Assembly (NCBI RefSeq): GCF_023558375.1
Contig: NZ_CP083761.1
Coordinates: 682,001-746,000, forward strand
Reading direction: 5' to 3'
Length of the DNA: 64,000 nucleotides
From: Chroococcidiopsis sp. CCMEE 29
Lineage (GTDB): Bacteria; Cyanobacteriota; Cyanobacteriia; Cyanobacteriales; Chroococcidiopsidaceae
Shown here: one piece after another, positions 55,583 through 64,000 of the stretch
Layout: every line of letters begins with the position of its first letter
Numbering within the stretch: position 1 is the first letter of the stretch
Position numbers and translations under genes: made by a program
Notes under the pieces: model-generated
Databases searched by the model: none
Told to the model about the DNA's origin: nothing
What the model saw: only the letters and a program-made list of their open reading frames with translations

Positions 55583-56380
55583 ATGGCAATAATAGAAACG
55601 CAAGAGTTAACCAAACAGTTTGGTCAGGTAACAGCAGTGAATGCCGTGACGGTCTCTGTGGAAGCTGGAGAAGTTTTCGGGCTGCTTGGTCCCAATGGTG
55701 CCGGAAAAAGTACTGTTACAAAGATGCTGGTTACCCTGCTGTCACCCACATCTGGTTATGCCCGTGTGGCTGGTTATGACATCACGCGACAGATGAGCAG
55801 CGTCCAACGCATGATTGGCTATATCCCTCAAGCGCTTTCGGTGGATGGCACCTTGTCGGGCTATGAAAACTTGTTAGTGATCGCCAAACTCTACGATATT
55901 CCCCGACGTAAACGAATTGGCCACGTGCGGGATGCGTTAGCGTATGTCGGTTTGGAGGATGTTGCCGATCGCTTAGTGCGAACTTATTCGGGTGGCATGA
56001 TTCGTCGGTTAGAGATTGCTCAAGCCATTCTCCATCGTCCGCCCGTGTTGTTTATGGATGAACCCACAGTAGGGCTAGATCCAGTTGCCCGCAAAACCAT
56101 GTGGGAACTTGTTAAGCAACTCTGCGATGACTATGGCATGACTGTCTTTTTAACCACTCACTTCATGGATGAAGCAGATACGCTGTGCGATCGCCTCGCC
56201 ATTATGCACTTAGGGCGGATGGTTGCAACAGGTACACCTGAACAACTCAAAGCGTCGCTCGGTAAACCCAACACCACGCTCGATGATGTGTTTATTCATT
56301 ACACCGGAGACTATTTAGCAACCGCAGGAGATTATCGTGATACCTCAACCACACGGCGCACCGCTCAACGCCTCGGATAA
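55583..56380 (+). CDS. ABC-2-type transporter ATP-binding protein (DrrA-like)
   Basis: The 265-residue ATPase has Walker A GPNGAGKST, signature YSGGMIRRLEIAQ, Walker B LFMDEPTVGLDP and the H-loop TTHFMDEAD. The combination and the DrrA-like C-terminus place it with drug or lipid exporters. Its 3' end overlaps the permease gene by 44 bases. It is the middle gene of the marR-ATPase-permease operon. Confidence 0.9.
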   Translation: MAIIETQELTKQFGQVTAVNAVTVSVEAGEVFGLLGPNGAGKSTVTKMLVTLLSPTSGYARVAGYDITRQMSSVQRMIGYIPQALSVDGTLSGYENLLVIAKLYDIPRRKRIGHVRDALAYVGLEDVADRLVRTYSGGMIRRLEIAQAILHRPPVLFMDEPTVGLDPVARKTMWELVKQLCDDYGMTVFLTTHFMDEADTLCDRLAIMHLGRMVATGTPEQLKASLGKPNTTLDDVFIHYTGDYLATAGDYRDTSTTRRTAQRLG

Positions 56381-57185
56381 GCTAGCTGCCCAACAGCGAA
56401 TCACCAGAACTGGGGTTTCAGGATTTATCTATAAAACATTTGTGATCACGGAGCTCGAACTTCGCAAGCTGCGCCATGACCCCACTCAGCTATTCACACG
56501 GGCAGTTCAGCCTGCTCTATGGCTGTTGATCTTTGGACAGGTGTTCACCCGCATCCGGGCAATTCCTACTGGAAATCTGAATTATTTGGATTTCATGACT
56601 CCAGGAATTCTGGCACAGAGCATCCTATTTATGTCAATTTTCACAGGTCTTGCGGTTATTTGGGAGCGAGACTTGGGCATTTTGCACAAATTGCTGGTGA
56701 GTCCGACACCGCGTGTAGCACTTGTGTTAGGGAAGGCAATCGGCGCTGGAATTCGCAGTCTTTCTCAAGTCGTAGTTATCTATGCGATCGCTTATGCCTT
56801 GGGTGTGGGAATGGATTGGAATCCGTTGGCATTACTGGGAGTCGTGGTTGCTGTCCTCTTAGGATCGGCTCTATTTTCAGCGTTCTCTTTGGCGATCGCT
56901 TGTTTAGTCAAGACGCACGAACGCTTAATGGGAATTGGTCAGTTGATGACGATGCCTTTGTTTTTCGCCAGCAATGCCATTTATCCGATTGAAATCATGC
57001 CAAGGTGGTTACAGATAATTTCCTACGTCAATCCACTTACCTATCTGGTAGATGCCTTACGTGGGTTAATGCTTGTGGGTAAAGGCAGCACGTATGGGTT
57101 AGGACTAGATTTTGGCATTCTTTTAGGCGTTACCGCAGTTTTGGCGATCGGATGTGGCAGACTCTATCCCAGGCTGGTGACGTAG
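56337..57185 (+). CDS. ABC-2-type transporter permease (DrrB-like)
   Basis: A GTG start at 56337 lies inside the preceding gene. The 282-residue protein has six membrane helices, the family segment FLDFMTPGILAQSILFMS-like (YLDFMTPGILAQSILFMS) and the C-terminal YPIEIMPRWLQIISYVNPLT. It forms the membrane half of the exporter with the adjacent ATPase. The substrate is unknown. Confidence 0.9.
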   Translation: MIPQPHGAPLNASDKLAAQQRITRTGVSGFIYKTFVITELELRKLRHDPTQLFTRAVQPALWLLIFGQVFTRIRAIPTGNLNYLDFMTPGILAQSILFMSIFTGLAVIWERDLGILHKLLVSPTPRVALVLGKAIGAGIRSLSQVVVIYAIAYALGVGMDWNPLALLGVVVAVLLGSALFSAFSLAIACLVKTHERLMGIGQLMTMPLFFASNAIYPIEIMPRWLQIISYVNPLTYLVDALRGLMLVGKGSTYGLGLDFGILLGVTAVLAIGCGRLYPRLVT

Positions 57186-57189
57186 TTTT

Positions 57190-58734
57190 TTAATTCGGGC
57201 TGACTTTTACCTGTTGGTACCGACGACGGTTGACTGGGTTCAACCACTTCTCTAAACGACTAAAAGCTTGAGAAGAAAGGAGAGTTAAGCATAAGTAGAT
57301 CGCCGCAACGGCAGCATAAATTTCAAATGCACGATAGTTTTCTGCCACAATTAGTTGCCCTTCGCGGAACAACTCTTCAAAACCAATCACCGCCACTAAG
57401 CTAGTATCCTTCAACAGGCTAATGAACTCATTACCCAATGCAGGCAGCATCCGCCGAAAGGCTTGGGGAAAGATAACATAGCGCATAGTTTGAACTGAAC
57501 TCATGCCCAAGGATTGAGCAGCCTCAGCTTGACCTGGCTCAATTGATTGAATACCTCCCCGGACGATTTCAGCAATGTAGGCAGCGCTGTTAAGACTTAA
57601 TGCTATCACCGCTGCTGTGAGACGATCAAAGGTAAAGGTAATACCCAACTCTTGGGAAATTGCTGGCAACCCAAAGTAAATCATAAAAATCTGCACCAGC
57701 AACGGAGTTCCCCGGAAAAAATCTATATACGCCCTAGCAGCCCACCGCAAAGGTAAAATCTGAGAAAGACGAGCAATACCAATGAGTGACCCCCCAATTA
57801 AACCTAGCACTACAGAGAAAGCGGTAAGTTGGAGCGTCACCAAAGCCCCACGCAACAGGAATGGTAAAGCATTTAAAAATACGCTTAGTGCACTAAACAG
57901 GGCAGATACGCCATTAGCAGTCTGGTTCTCAAATGGGGATTCTTCTGGTAGTGGTGGCGGTTGGACACCAAACCACTTTTGGTAAATTTGGGCATAGGTG
58001 CCATTTTTTAGCACTGCTGCTAAACCTTGATTAATCAATGCTAAATTAGGCGATCCTTTAGGTGTAGGAATGCCGAAATACTCTTCGGTTAGCAGTTCGC
58101 TCACGACTTTAACTCCTTGGACATTGCCCGAGGCGATCGCGTACAAAATCACAGGCTGATCGTGAACCACCGCATCTACATTACCGTTAAGCAATTCTCT
58201 TAAAGTAGTGGGGGCATCATCAAAGCTGCGAATTTCAGCCCCAGGAATACTTGCTGCTTTCTGTGCGCCCGTTGTACCGATTTGGACAGCAATCCTCTTA
58301 TCCTTAAGACTGTCAAAGTTGGTAATAGTTTGATTATTGGTGCGAGTGGCGATCGCTAACCCAGATTTAAAATAAGGTCGTGAAAACGAAATTGTCTTTG
58401 CCCGTTCCTCAGTAATCGTCATTGCCGCAACCGCCGCATCTATTGTTTGCGCCTGCAAGGCTGGAATCATTCCCGCAAAAGGCAGACCTTGATACTGAAC
58501 GGTAAAACCAGCTTCTTTAGCGATCACATTCATCAAGTCAATATCAAACCCCTGCAACTCGCCCTCAGCTGATTGAAATTCAAAAGGTGGATAGGTTCCT
58601 TCTGTCGCAACTGTAAGTGTTTTACCAGCAGCAGTAGAATTGGGAGTGCTACTACAGCCTGCAAGCAGAATCAAACAGCTAAAACCAACAACCAAAGTAA
58701 GGCGCAGCCAACGGAAAAAATTTAAACCAGCCAT
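57190..58734 (-). CDS. Fused amino-acid ABC transporter substrate-binding/permease protein (GlnHP type)
   Basis: The 514-residue protein starts with a lipoprotein signal (LILLAGCSS), a family 3 solute-binding domain ([20 protein letters not shown], residues ~35-265), then a permease domain with [20 protein letters not shown], the ATPase-contact EAA loop. Such fusions are common for glutamine/glutamate uptake in cyanobacteria. It diverges from its probable ATPase at 58899. It converges with the drrB-like gene with a 4-base gap. Confidence 0.9.
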   Translation of the reverse strand: MAGLNFFRWLRLTLVVGFSCLILLAGCSSTPNSTAAGKTLTVATEGTYPPFEFQSAEGELQGFDIDLMNVIAKEAGFTVQYQGLPFAGMIPALQAQTIDAAVAAMTITEERAKTISFSRPYFKSGLAIATRTNNQTITNFDSLKDKRIAVQIGTTGAQKAASIPGAEIRSFDDAPTTLRELLNGNVDAVVHDQPVILYAIASGNVQGVKVVSELLTEEYFGIPTPKGSPNLALINQGLAAVLKNGTYAQIYQKWFGVQPPPLPEESPFENQTANGVSALFSALSVFLNALPFLLRGALVTLQLTAFSVVLGLIGGSLIGIARLSQILPLRWAARAYIDFFRGTPLLVQIFMIYFGLPAISQELGITFTFDRLTAAVIALSLNSAAYIAEIVRGGIQSIEPGQAEAAQSLGMSSVQTMRYVIFPQAFRRMLPALGNEFISLLKDTSLVAVIGFEELFREGQLIVAENYRAFEIYAAVAAIYLCLTLLSSQAFSRLEKWLNPVNRRRYQQVKVSPN

Positions 58735-58898
58735 ATTTTTGTTTTCTCTTCTCTCTTTACTCTGTGTCCTATGCGCCTGTGTGGTTCGTTAAATACCGTA
58801 AAGTTTGTTTGAGCCATCAGATGTACACCAGATTACAATCAACCATAGAGCAGTTGATACAGCTTGTTGAAGCATCATGCCTTTATGGGAATAGTGAT

Positions 58899-59654
58899 AT
58901 GCCTACTTCCACCCGTGCGATCGCTTTTAATAATATTGAAAAAAACTTTGGCACTCTTAAAGTATTAAAAGGAATCAGCGGCGAAATTTACCAGGGAGAA
59001 GTAGTCGCAGTTATTGGTTCCTCTGGGTGTGGTAAAAGTACACTACTACGCTGTTTTAACTGTCTAGAGAAAATTGACGGCGGACGTTTGGTAGTCAATG
59101 GCATTGACTTATCCAAACCAAATCTTGGCTATAAACAACTGCGGCAATTGCGGACACAAGTAGGCATGGTTTTCCAGCAGTTTAACTTGTTTCCGCATCT
59201 AAGTGTTTTAGAGAACCTGTCACTTGCTCAGCGCCAAGTTCTGGGTAAATCTCGCCAAGAAAGCGCCCAATTAGCTGGATTGTATCTAGAGAAAGTCGGC
59301 TTATTTGATAAGGCAGGTGCTTATCCCGAACAACTTTCTGGGGGTCAAAAGCAACGGATAGCGATCGCGCGGAGTCTGTGTATGAATCCGCAGGTAATGC
59401 TGTTTGATGAACCGACTAGCGCCCTAGATCCAGAACTGGTGGGGGAAGTGCTAGGGGTGATGCAGCAACTGGCAGCAGACGGCATGACAATGGTAGTTGT
59501 TACTCATGAAATGCAGTTTGCCCGTGAGGTAGCTCATCGGGTAATGTTTATGGATAAAGGTCAGGTAGAAGAACAAGGATCAGCCCGTGAGATTTTGACT
59601 CATCCTCAGAGCGATCGCCTGCGTACTTTCCTCAGTCGCTTGATGAGGGAGTAG
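58899..59654 (+). CDS. glnQ: Amino-acid ABC transporter ATP-binding protein (GlnQ type)
   Basis: ATG 58899 ([12 protein letters not shown]) gives the normal 251 residues; the frame is open 45 codons upstream without homology. Motifs are Walker [11 protein letters not shown]-loop [10 protein letters not shown], signature [10 protein letters not shown], Walker [13 protein letters not shown] and VTHEMQFA. It is divergent from the fused GlnHP gene and should energise it. Confidence 0.9.
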   Translation: MPTSTRAIAFNNIEKNFGTLKVLKGISGEIYQGEVVAVIGSSGCGKSTLLRCFNCLEKIDGGRLVVNGIDLSKPNLGYKQLRQLRTQVGMVFQQFNLFPHLSVLENLSLAQRQVLGKSRQESAQLAGLYLEKVGLFDKAGAYPEQLSGGQKQRIAIARSLCMNPQVMLFDEPTSALDPELVGEVLGVMQQLAADGMTMVVVTHEMQFAREVAHRVMFMDKGQVEEQGSAREILTHPQSDRLRTFLSRLMRE

Positions 59655-59760
59655 GGGAAGCAGAGGGAGCAGGGGGAGCAGGGGAAGCAAGAGTGTAATC
59701 CAAAATCCAAAATCTAAAATCCCCTAACCCCTCGCCCCTCGCCCTTCGCCCCTTTATAAC
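59655..59760. repeat. Composite short-repeat module, inverted copy
   Basis: Read on the minus strand the order is the same as at 46442-46540: GAGGGGC units, GATTTTA units, GGATT, ACACTCTTGC, then TCCCCTGC units. The minus-strand potC stop codon and its last dozen codons lie within this tract. Confidence 0.75.
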
Positions 59761-60565
59761 GGATATATTCAGCTACAAAAGCAACTATCCCAGACACCAG
59801 AATCAGCACAACACTAAGGGCATTGATATCGGGTTTGACTCCCGTGCGGATGCGGCTAAAGATTTCCATTGGCAGGGTAGTAGAACCACTACCAGCGGTG
59901 AAACTAGCGATCAGAAAATCATCCAAGCTAAGGACAAAGGCAAGCAGACAACCAGCGACAATCCCAGGCATCAATTGAGGTAGCAACACTTTGATAAAAG
60001 CTTGTACTGGTGTAGCCCCTAAATCTAAGGCGGCTTCTTCCAAATGGGGATCTAGGTTAGCTAATCGAGAAGAAACCACAATGCCGACGTAGGCAAGGCA
60101 GAAGACAACATGAGCTGCCACAATAGTCCATAGGCTGAGGGGAATGGCAACCGTTGCTAAAAAAACGAGAGTGGCAACGGCGATCGCAATATCAGGAACA
60201 ATTAACGGCAGATATGAAATACCGCGATACAAAGTCTTGCCAAAAAAGCGATAACGTGATAACCCCACCGCCATTAAAGTACCAATTACAGCGGAGATGC
60301 CTACTGCACATAAAGCAACTGTCAGGCTATTTTGTAGGGCAGTAATAATTCGAGTATCCTGAAATAGTTTAAGATACCAATTCCAGGTAAATCCCTGCCA
60401 CTTAGCGCTATAAGCTGATGAGTTAAAGCTATAGAAAGCGAGTACCAAAATTGGCAGGTACATGAAAAAAAACATTAACCCAGAGAAAAGTATCTGCCAC
60501 GAAACTCGGGGTTTAGGATGAGGTTGCCAACCGTGCATAGAAGCTCGTTTGTTCTGATTATTCAA
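59714..60565 (-). CDS. potC: Spermidine/putrescine-type ABC permease PotC
   Basis: The 283-residue protein has six membrane helices and the PotC features LPLIVPDIAIAVATLVFL, EEAALDLGATPVQAFIKVLL (ATPase-contact loop) and FVLSLDDFLIASFTAGSGS. It belongs to the polyamine/thiamine/iron permease family; polyamine specificity is by resemblance only. The partner genes potA, potB and potD are not in the window. The C-terminal tail (KGEGRGVRGF) is read from tandem repeats. Confidence 0.87.
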   Translation of the reverse strand: MNNQNKRASMHGWQPHPKPRVSWQILFSGLMFFFMYLPILVLAFYSFNSSAYSAKWQGFTWNWYLKLFQDTRIITALQNSLTVALCAVGISAVIGTLMAVGLSRYRFFGKTLYRGISYLPLIVPDIAIAVATLVFLATVAIPLSLWTIVAAHVVFCLAYVGIVVSSRLANLDPHLEEAALDLGATPVQAFIKVLLPQLMPGIVAGCLLAFVLSLDDFLIASFTAGSGSTTLPMEIFSRIRTGVKPDINALSVVLILVSGIVAFVAEYIRYKGAKGEGRGVRGF

Positions 60566-60652
60566 GTTAGGTCTTATAGTTTTTTACTACCATGAGTGTT
60601 ATTTCTCACATAGCACAAATTTTATCAGTTAAACTTGAATATTAATAATATT

Positions 60653-60933
60653 TACAGCAATCTATTTTCATTGGTGGGGCAGGCTTCCAGCCTGCACAGG
60701 CAAGATGCCCTACCAATTTTGGATTTTAGATTTTATATCAAATCCGGTTGATTGCCCATGATTTGGCAGCCCTCACCCCGCCTCCGGCACCCCTCTCCCA
60801 AGCGTGGGAGAGGGGCAGGGGTGAGGGCGAGATCTTACAGTTATTTAAGCGGATTTGATATTAGATTTTGGATTGAGCACAACTGCACAGGCAAGATGCC
60901 TATTCTACTCACAACTTATTTAGGATTGCTATA
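60653..60933. repeat. Split TATAGCAATC-type MITE with nested insertion
   Basis: The outer ends are TACAGCAATC and GATTGCTATA. The core phrase CTGCACAGGCAAGATGCC appears twice (about 60690 and 60883), once on each side of heptamer repeats and the inner element at 60735-60861. It is the third copy of the family seen at 10262 and 17456. Confidence 0.7.
60735..60861. repeat. 127-bp MITE-like element, ends ATATCAAATCCG, copy 1
   Basis: Perfect 12-bp terminal inverted repeats ATATCAAATCCG/CGGATTTGATAT enclose a strong internal hairpin, CCCCTCTCCCA/TGGGAGAGGGG. A near-identical copy lies at 63080-63207. There is no coding capacity. Confidence 0.85.
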
Positions 60934-61090
60934 GTATTTTTGCTTCACTCTGTAAATCCACGCATTCTAGTGTATTTGCTAGAAAAACTTGTAAGAAAAG
61001 CCGTGATTCTACCGATAGTTATTCTGAGAAGTTCAGTCATTATATTTAGTCGATAGCTCACATTCTCGCAAACCAGATACGACTAGATTG

Positions 61091-63007
61091 ATGCTTTACT
61101 CTGTATTAAAATACCTGGCTCTTAAGCTCAATAATGTTGTTTTAAAACTATCTAGGCAGCAGAAACATTTGTTGCTAATTTCAATTGATATTGTTTTATT
61201 TTTGGTATCTATATATAGCGCGTTTTGTTTCCGCTTAGGTTTTTGGCTTAGTTATTCAACAATATGGCAATTCATTTGGTTACTTGGATCGCTGCTGATT
61301 GTTAAAATTGTCATCTTTCGAGCGATGGGCATCTATCGCTCTGTTCTCCGCTATACAGGCTTGGAGTTTATATTGACTGCCCTCAAAGCAGTTCTATTAA
61401 GTTCCGGTACATTAGTTGTCCTTGCTTATTTATTGCAATCCTTCCAACTACCTCGCTCGGTTCTGATTAACGATGCCTTTCTAACCCTGCTTTTGGTAGT
61501 TAACGTGCGGCTTTTGATGCGTTGGATAGTTTCCCGCTTGCAACTAGACCATCCAGGTAATTCTCCAGAACGAGTTGTTATTTACGGTGCAGGCGCCTGT
61601 GGTTCTAAACTGGCTCAAACTTTAGCTAGCGATCGCGCCTATCGGCTGATAGCCTTTGTGGATGACAATCCATCTCTGCACAATGAGACAGTTCAGGGAC
61701 TGAGGGTTTACTCACCAGCCGATTTAGCAAAACTACTAGAGGCAAAGCCGTTTGACACCCTTCTGTTGGCTATGCCTTCGGTAGATGGACGAACTAAAAG
61801 CCAAATTTTAGCCAATCTCCAGTCCTTACCCGTGGCGGTGAAGACTGTACCAAGCATTACTGAGATTCTATCCGGTAAGGTTTCTATTAGTAGACTTCGC
61901 AACATTGAGATTGCAGATCTGTTAGGTCGAGAACAAGTTGCGCCCAATCTAGAGTTACTGCAAATGAACGTAACCGATAAAGTAGTGCTGGTGACTGGTG
62001 CTGGAGGTTCGATTGGATCTGAGTTATGCCGTCAGATCGCTCAGCAGAAACCTCAATGCTTGGTGTTGTATGAGCTGAGTGAGTTTGCGCTTTACAGCAT
62101 TGACATGGAACTGGCTGAAACTTATCCCACGCTAAAACGGATTGCTTACTTGGGTTCTGTGACCGATCGCGCCCATCTAAGTGCTGTCTTGACCAAGTAT
62201 CAGGTAGATACGGTCTATCATGCAGCTGCATATAAGCATGTGCCGTTGGTGGAAGCAAATTCTGCTCAAGGTATTTTGAATAACGTTTTAGGAACTTTGA
62301 TAGCAGCTCGTTGTGCAATCGACTGTGGTGTTAGCAAGTTTGTTTTGATTTCTACGGATAAGGCGGTTCGTCCTACCAATGTGATGGGAACCACTAAACG
62401 GGTGGCAGAGTTGATTTTGCAGGCGCTGGCTGAGCAACCGGAAATGACCACCTGTTTCACTATGGTGCGATTTGGCAATGTACTAGGCAGTAGTGGTTCA
62501 GTTGTGCCACGGTTCCGGCAACAGATTGCAGAGGGTAAGGCAATTACACTCACGCATGCAGATATGACTCGTTATTTCATGTCTATACCCGAAGCCGCTT
62601 CCTTGGTGATTCAGGCGGGAGCGATGGGTAAAGGCGGTGAAGTTTTCTTATTAGATATGGGCGAACCTGTACGGATTTACGATTTGGCGGTGGAGATGAT
62701 TCACCTCAGTGGTTTAGAGCCAGGGAAAGATATTGAGATTCAAATTACTGGCTTAAGACCCGGAGAAAAGATCTATGAGGAATTGCTGATTGATACTGCA
62801 AATGCCAGGTTAACCCAGCATCCCAAGATTTTCTGTGCTTATGAAGCGTCCACACCTTGGAAAGTCTTAGAGCTACGCCTAGAGGCACTGTTTTTGCACG
62901 CTCAACTCGGCAACCAGGAGAGTATCCTGTCAGAATTACGGCGAATTGTGCCAGAGTATCAGCCCAGAGGTTTGGAGAAGTCAGAAGTTCAAGCTATAGC
63001 TGCGTAG
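61091..63007 (+). CDS. CapD/FlaA1-type membrane nucleotide-sugar 4,6-dehydratase/epimerase
   Basis: ATG 61091 follows a TTG. The 638-residue protein has four N-terminal membrane helices (~20-140), a first Rossmann-like domain (RVVIYGAGACGSKLAQTL) and an extended SDR domain with VLVTGAGGSIGSELCRQI and AAYKHVPLVE. VLISTDKAVRPTNVMGTTKR carries a Met in place of the usual SDR Tyr, as in CapD/WbpM/FlaA1-type enzymes. These act on UDP-GlcNAc for capsule or O-antigen sugars. It is flanked on both sides by the same MITE. Confidence 0.9.
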   Translation: MLYSVLKYLALKLNNVVLKLSRQQKHLLLISIDIVLFLVSIYSAFCFRLGFWLSYSTIWQFIWLLGSLLIVKIVIFRAMGIYRSVLRYTGLEFILTALKAVLLSSGTLVVLAYLLQSFQLPRSVLINDAFLTLLLVVNVRLLMRWIVSRLQLDHPGNSPERVVIYGAGACGSKLAQTLASDRAYRLIAFVDDNPSLHNETVQGLRVYSPADLAKLLEAKPFDTLLLAMPSVDGRTKSQILANLQSLPVAVKTVPSITEILSGKVSISRLRNIEIADLLGREQVAPNLELLQMNVTDKVVLVTGAGGSIGSELCRQIAQQKPQCLVLYELSEFALYSIDMELAETYPTLKRIAYLGSVTDRAHLSAVLTKYQVDTVYHAAAYKHVPLVEANSAQGILNNVLGTLIAARCAIDCGVSKFVLISTDKAVRPTNVMGTTKRVAELILQALAEQPEMTTCFTMVRFGNVLGSSGSVVPRFRQQIAEGKAITLTHADMTRYFMSIPEAASLVIQAGAMGKGGEVFLLDMGEPVRIYDLAVEMIHLSGLEPGKDIEIQITGLRPGEKIYEELLIDTANARLTQHPKIFCAYEASTPWKVLELRLEALFLHAQLGNQESILSELRRIVPEYQPRGLEKSEVQAIAA

Positions 63008-63079
63008 CGGTTTGTTTGCATCACACCCCAAGAATACTACTGCGGTACTCGGGGAACAAGGGTGCAGGGGGAATTGCTT

Positions 63080-63207
63080 ATATCAAATCCGGTTGATTGC
63101 CCATGATTTGGCAGCCCTCACCCCGCCTCCGGCACCCCTCTCCCAAGCTTGGGAGAGGGGCAGGGGGTGAGGGCGAGATCTTACAGTCATTTAAGCGGAT
63201 TTGATAT
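63080..63207. repeat. 128-bp MITE-like element, copy 2
   Basis: It has the same 12-bp ends and internal hairpin as 60735-60861 in the same orientation. It differs at about three positions: GCGT versus GCTT in the loop, one extra G, and GTTA versus GTCA. Confidence 0.85.
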
Positions 63208-63286
63208 TAGAAAGACTGCATACGCTTTCCCCTGCTCCCCCTGCTTCCCCTGCTGCCAACACGATGCAGTTTAAATGCACAACAGC

Positions 63287-63592
63287 TTACTCTTGCCATT
63301 CGCGTTCTAGTCCAGCTAGCCTAACGAGGCACTCAATGGTTCTAGTCTGAGCCTGTAACTTATCTGCTAGCGTTTGAGCGGTTCTGGCTTGTTGCTCGAC
63401 GGTTCCGGCAATGCGCTCCATCTGCACTTCAATACGGTTAATCCCCTCAGTTAACTGCCCGACTTGGTCTGCTAAAGTGTCAAGTCGTTGAGTCAGTCGC
63501 CGATCTAGTTCTTGAATGGCAGGAGAATACGGCTGCCAGCGAAGACTTGTAGCCTCCAGGAGTGCGTCAGCAGATGTGCGTTTTTGTGTCAT
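63287..63592 (-). CDS. Small coiled-coil protein downstream of Uma2 gene
   Basis: ATG 63592 (MTQKRTSADALLEA) is preceded by AAAGAAG; a GTG at 63631 is an alternative. The 101-residue product is a continuous amphipathic helix (LTQRLDTLADQVGQLTEGIN, EQQARTAQTLADKLQAQ) likely to form a coiled coil. It lies just downstream of the Uma2 gene on the same strand, a pairing often seen in cyanobacteria. The function is unknown. Confidence 0.55.
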   Translation of the reverse strand: MTQKRTSADALLEATSLRWQPYSPAIQELDRRLTQRLDTLADQVGQLTEGINRIEVQMERIAGTVEQQARTAQTLADKLQAQTRTIECLVRLAGLEREWQE

Positions 63593-63640
63593 TGCGATCG
63601 CTTCTTTATGTAATGAAAGAGATTTTTTCACTGTTTGAGG

Positions 63641-64000
63641 TTACATGCCTAACTGCTGTCTGACCCAAGTGCGGAAAGCACGAGCGATTGCAACTTCCCC
63701 GACCTTTTTGCTTTCTTGGATAAAGCAGGAAATTTCTGTTACTGGTACAGGCGCGAAGGTGGGACTGATGGCACATTCTGAATAGTGCCGCGGCTCAAGT
63801 ATGTAGACACGCAGCGCGCTGCCGTTGTAGCGCCAGAATTCGGGAACTCCCATCGACGCATAAAGCTGAAATTTATTGATCTTAGACCTGGAGTATTCCA
63901 CTTCTAGCACCAAATCGGGGGGTGGGTCAGAGGCTAGGTCAATATCTACCAAGTCCCGGACTCTGTACTCGTTCTGAATGTAGTAGCTGCTGTCTGGTTC
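63641..64000 (-). CDS. Uma2-family (DUF820) putative restriction endonuclease-fold protein, 5' part outside window
   Basis: The frame is open to the window edge (EPDSSYYIQNEYRVRDLVD), so the N-terminus is missing. Visible are DPPPDLVLEVEYSRSKINKF (the D...ExE-like nuclease motif) and LYASMGVPEFWRYNG. Uma2 proteins are abundant in cyanobacteria, adopt a PD-(D/E)xK fold and have no confirmed role. Confidence 0.87.
   Translation of the reverse strand, partial: EPDSSYYIQNEYRVRDLVDIDLASDPPPDLVLEVEYSRSKINKFQLYASMGVPEFWRYNGSALRVYILEPRHYSECAISPTFAPVPVTEISCFIQESKKVGEVAIARAFRTWVRQQLGM

Larger units (their letters stand above)
60566..61090. other. Repeat-filled intergenic region
   Basis: About 525 bases between divergent genes hold a MITE-like element nested in another repeat (60653-60933). 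The rest is AT-rich and should contain the promoter of the nucleotide-sugar dehydratase gene. Confidence 0.55.

Overview
The window is cyanobacterial chromosome. The palindrome GCGATCGC (HIP1) recurs throughout the host genes, heptamer short tandem repeats of the TTTTAGA/GGATTTT type sit between genes, and several genes belong to cyanobacterial families (Zam-type RNB protein, DUF2358, DUF29, PEP-CTERM protein, fused glutamine-type ABC transporter). Genus cannot be fixed from the sequence; a Chroococcidiopsis/Gloeocapsa-like or filamentous genome of moderate GC would fit.

Bases 1-9200 hold DUF29 remnants fused to a broken toxin gene, an antitoxin, a minus-strand group (DUF2358, a conserved hypothetical, HAD phosphatase, queG), a lone tnpB, a CHASE/GAF histidine kinase and a CoA-disulfide-reductase-like flavoprotein.

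Bases 9.3-32.4 kb are an insertion-sequence hot spot. Remains of Tn3 and IS1595 transposases are followed by an APC permease. A cation P-type ATPase is cut by an IS110-family element. The magnesium-transporter gene mgtE is cut twice: by a 2.57-kb IS701-like element that carries a CadC-type metal sensor and a CDF-like exporter, and by an IS4-like element. An AI-2E exporter, an IS701 fragment and an IS1-like element follow; the end of the IS1-like element supplies the last codons of a 1241-residue HTH/NB-ARC/14-WD40 protein. An isochorismatase-family gene is then wedged between two copies of an IS terminus.

Bases 32.4-48 kb are mostly intact host genes: a GCS2 ligase plus N-formylglutamate-amidohydrolase pair, an RTX calcium-binding protein, an EamA transporter, a broken hicBA, acnB, a 2Fe-2S ferredoxin, ubiX, zam and clpP. 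Zam lacks the catalytic aspartates of its family.

Bases 48-64 kb carry a PEP-CTERM protein, a GT2 glycosyltransferase, a YyaL-like DUF255 protein, a decayed tnpB, a TonB-like protein, a marR/drrAB-type operon, divergent glutamine-type ABC genes, potC, and a CapD/FlaA1-type nucleotide-sugar dehydratase flanked by two near-identical 127-128 bp MITE-like repeats. A Uma2 gene runs off the right edge. No rRNA, tRNA or CRISPR array was recognised.
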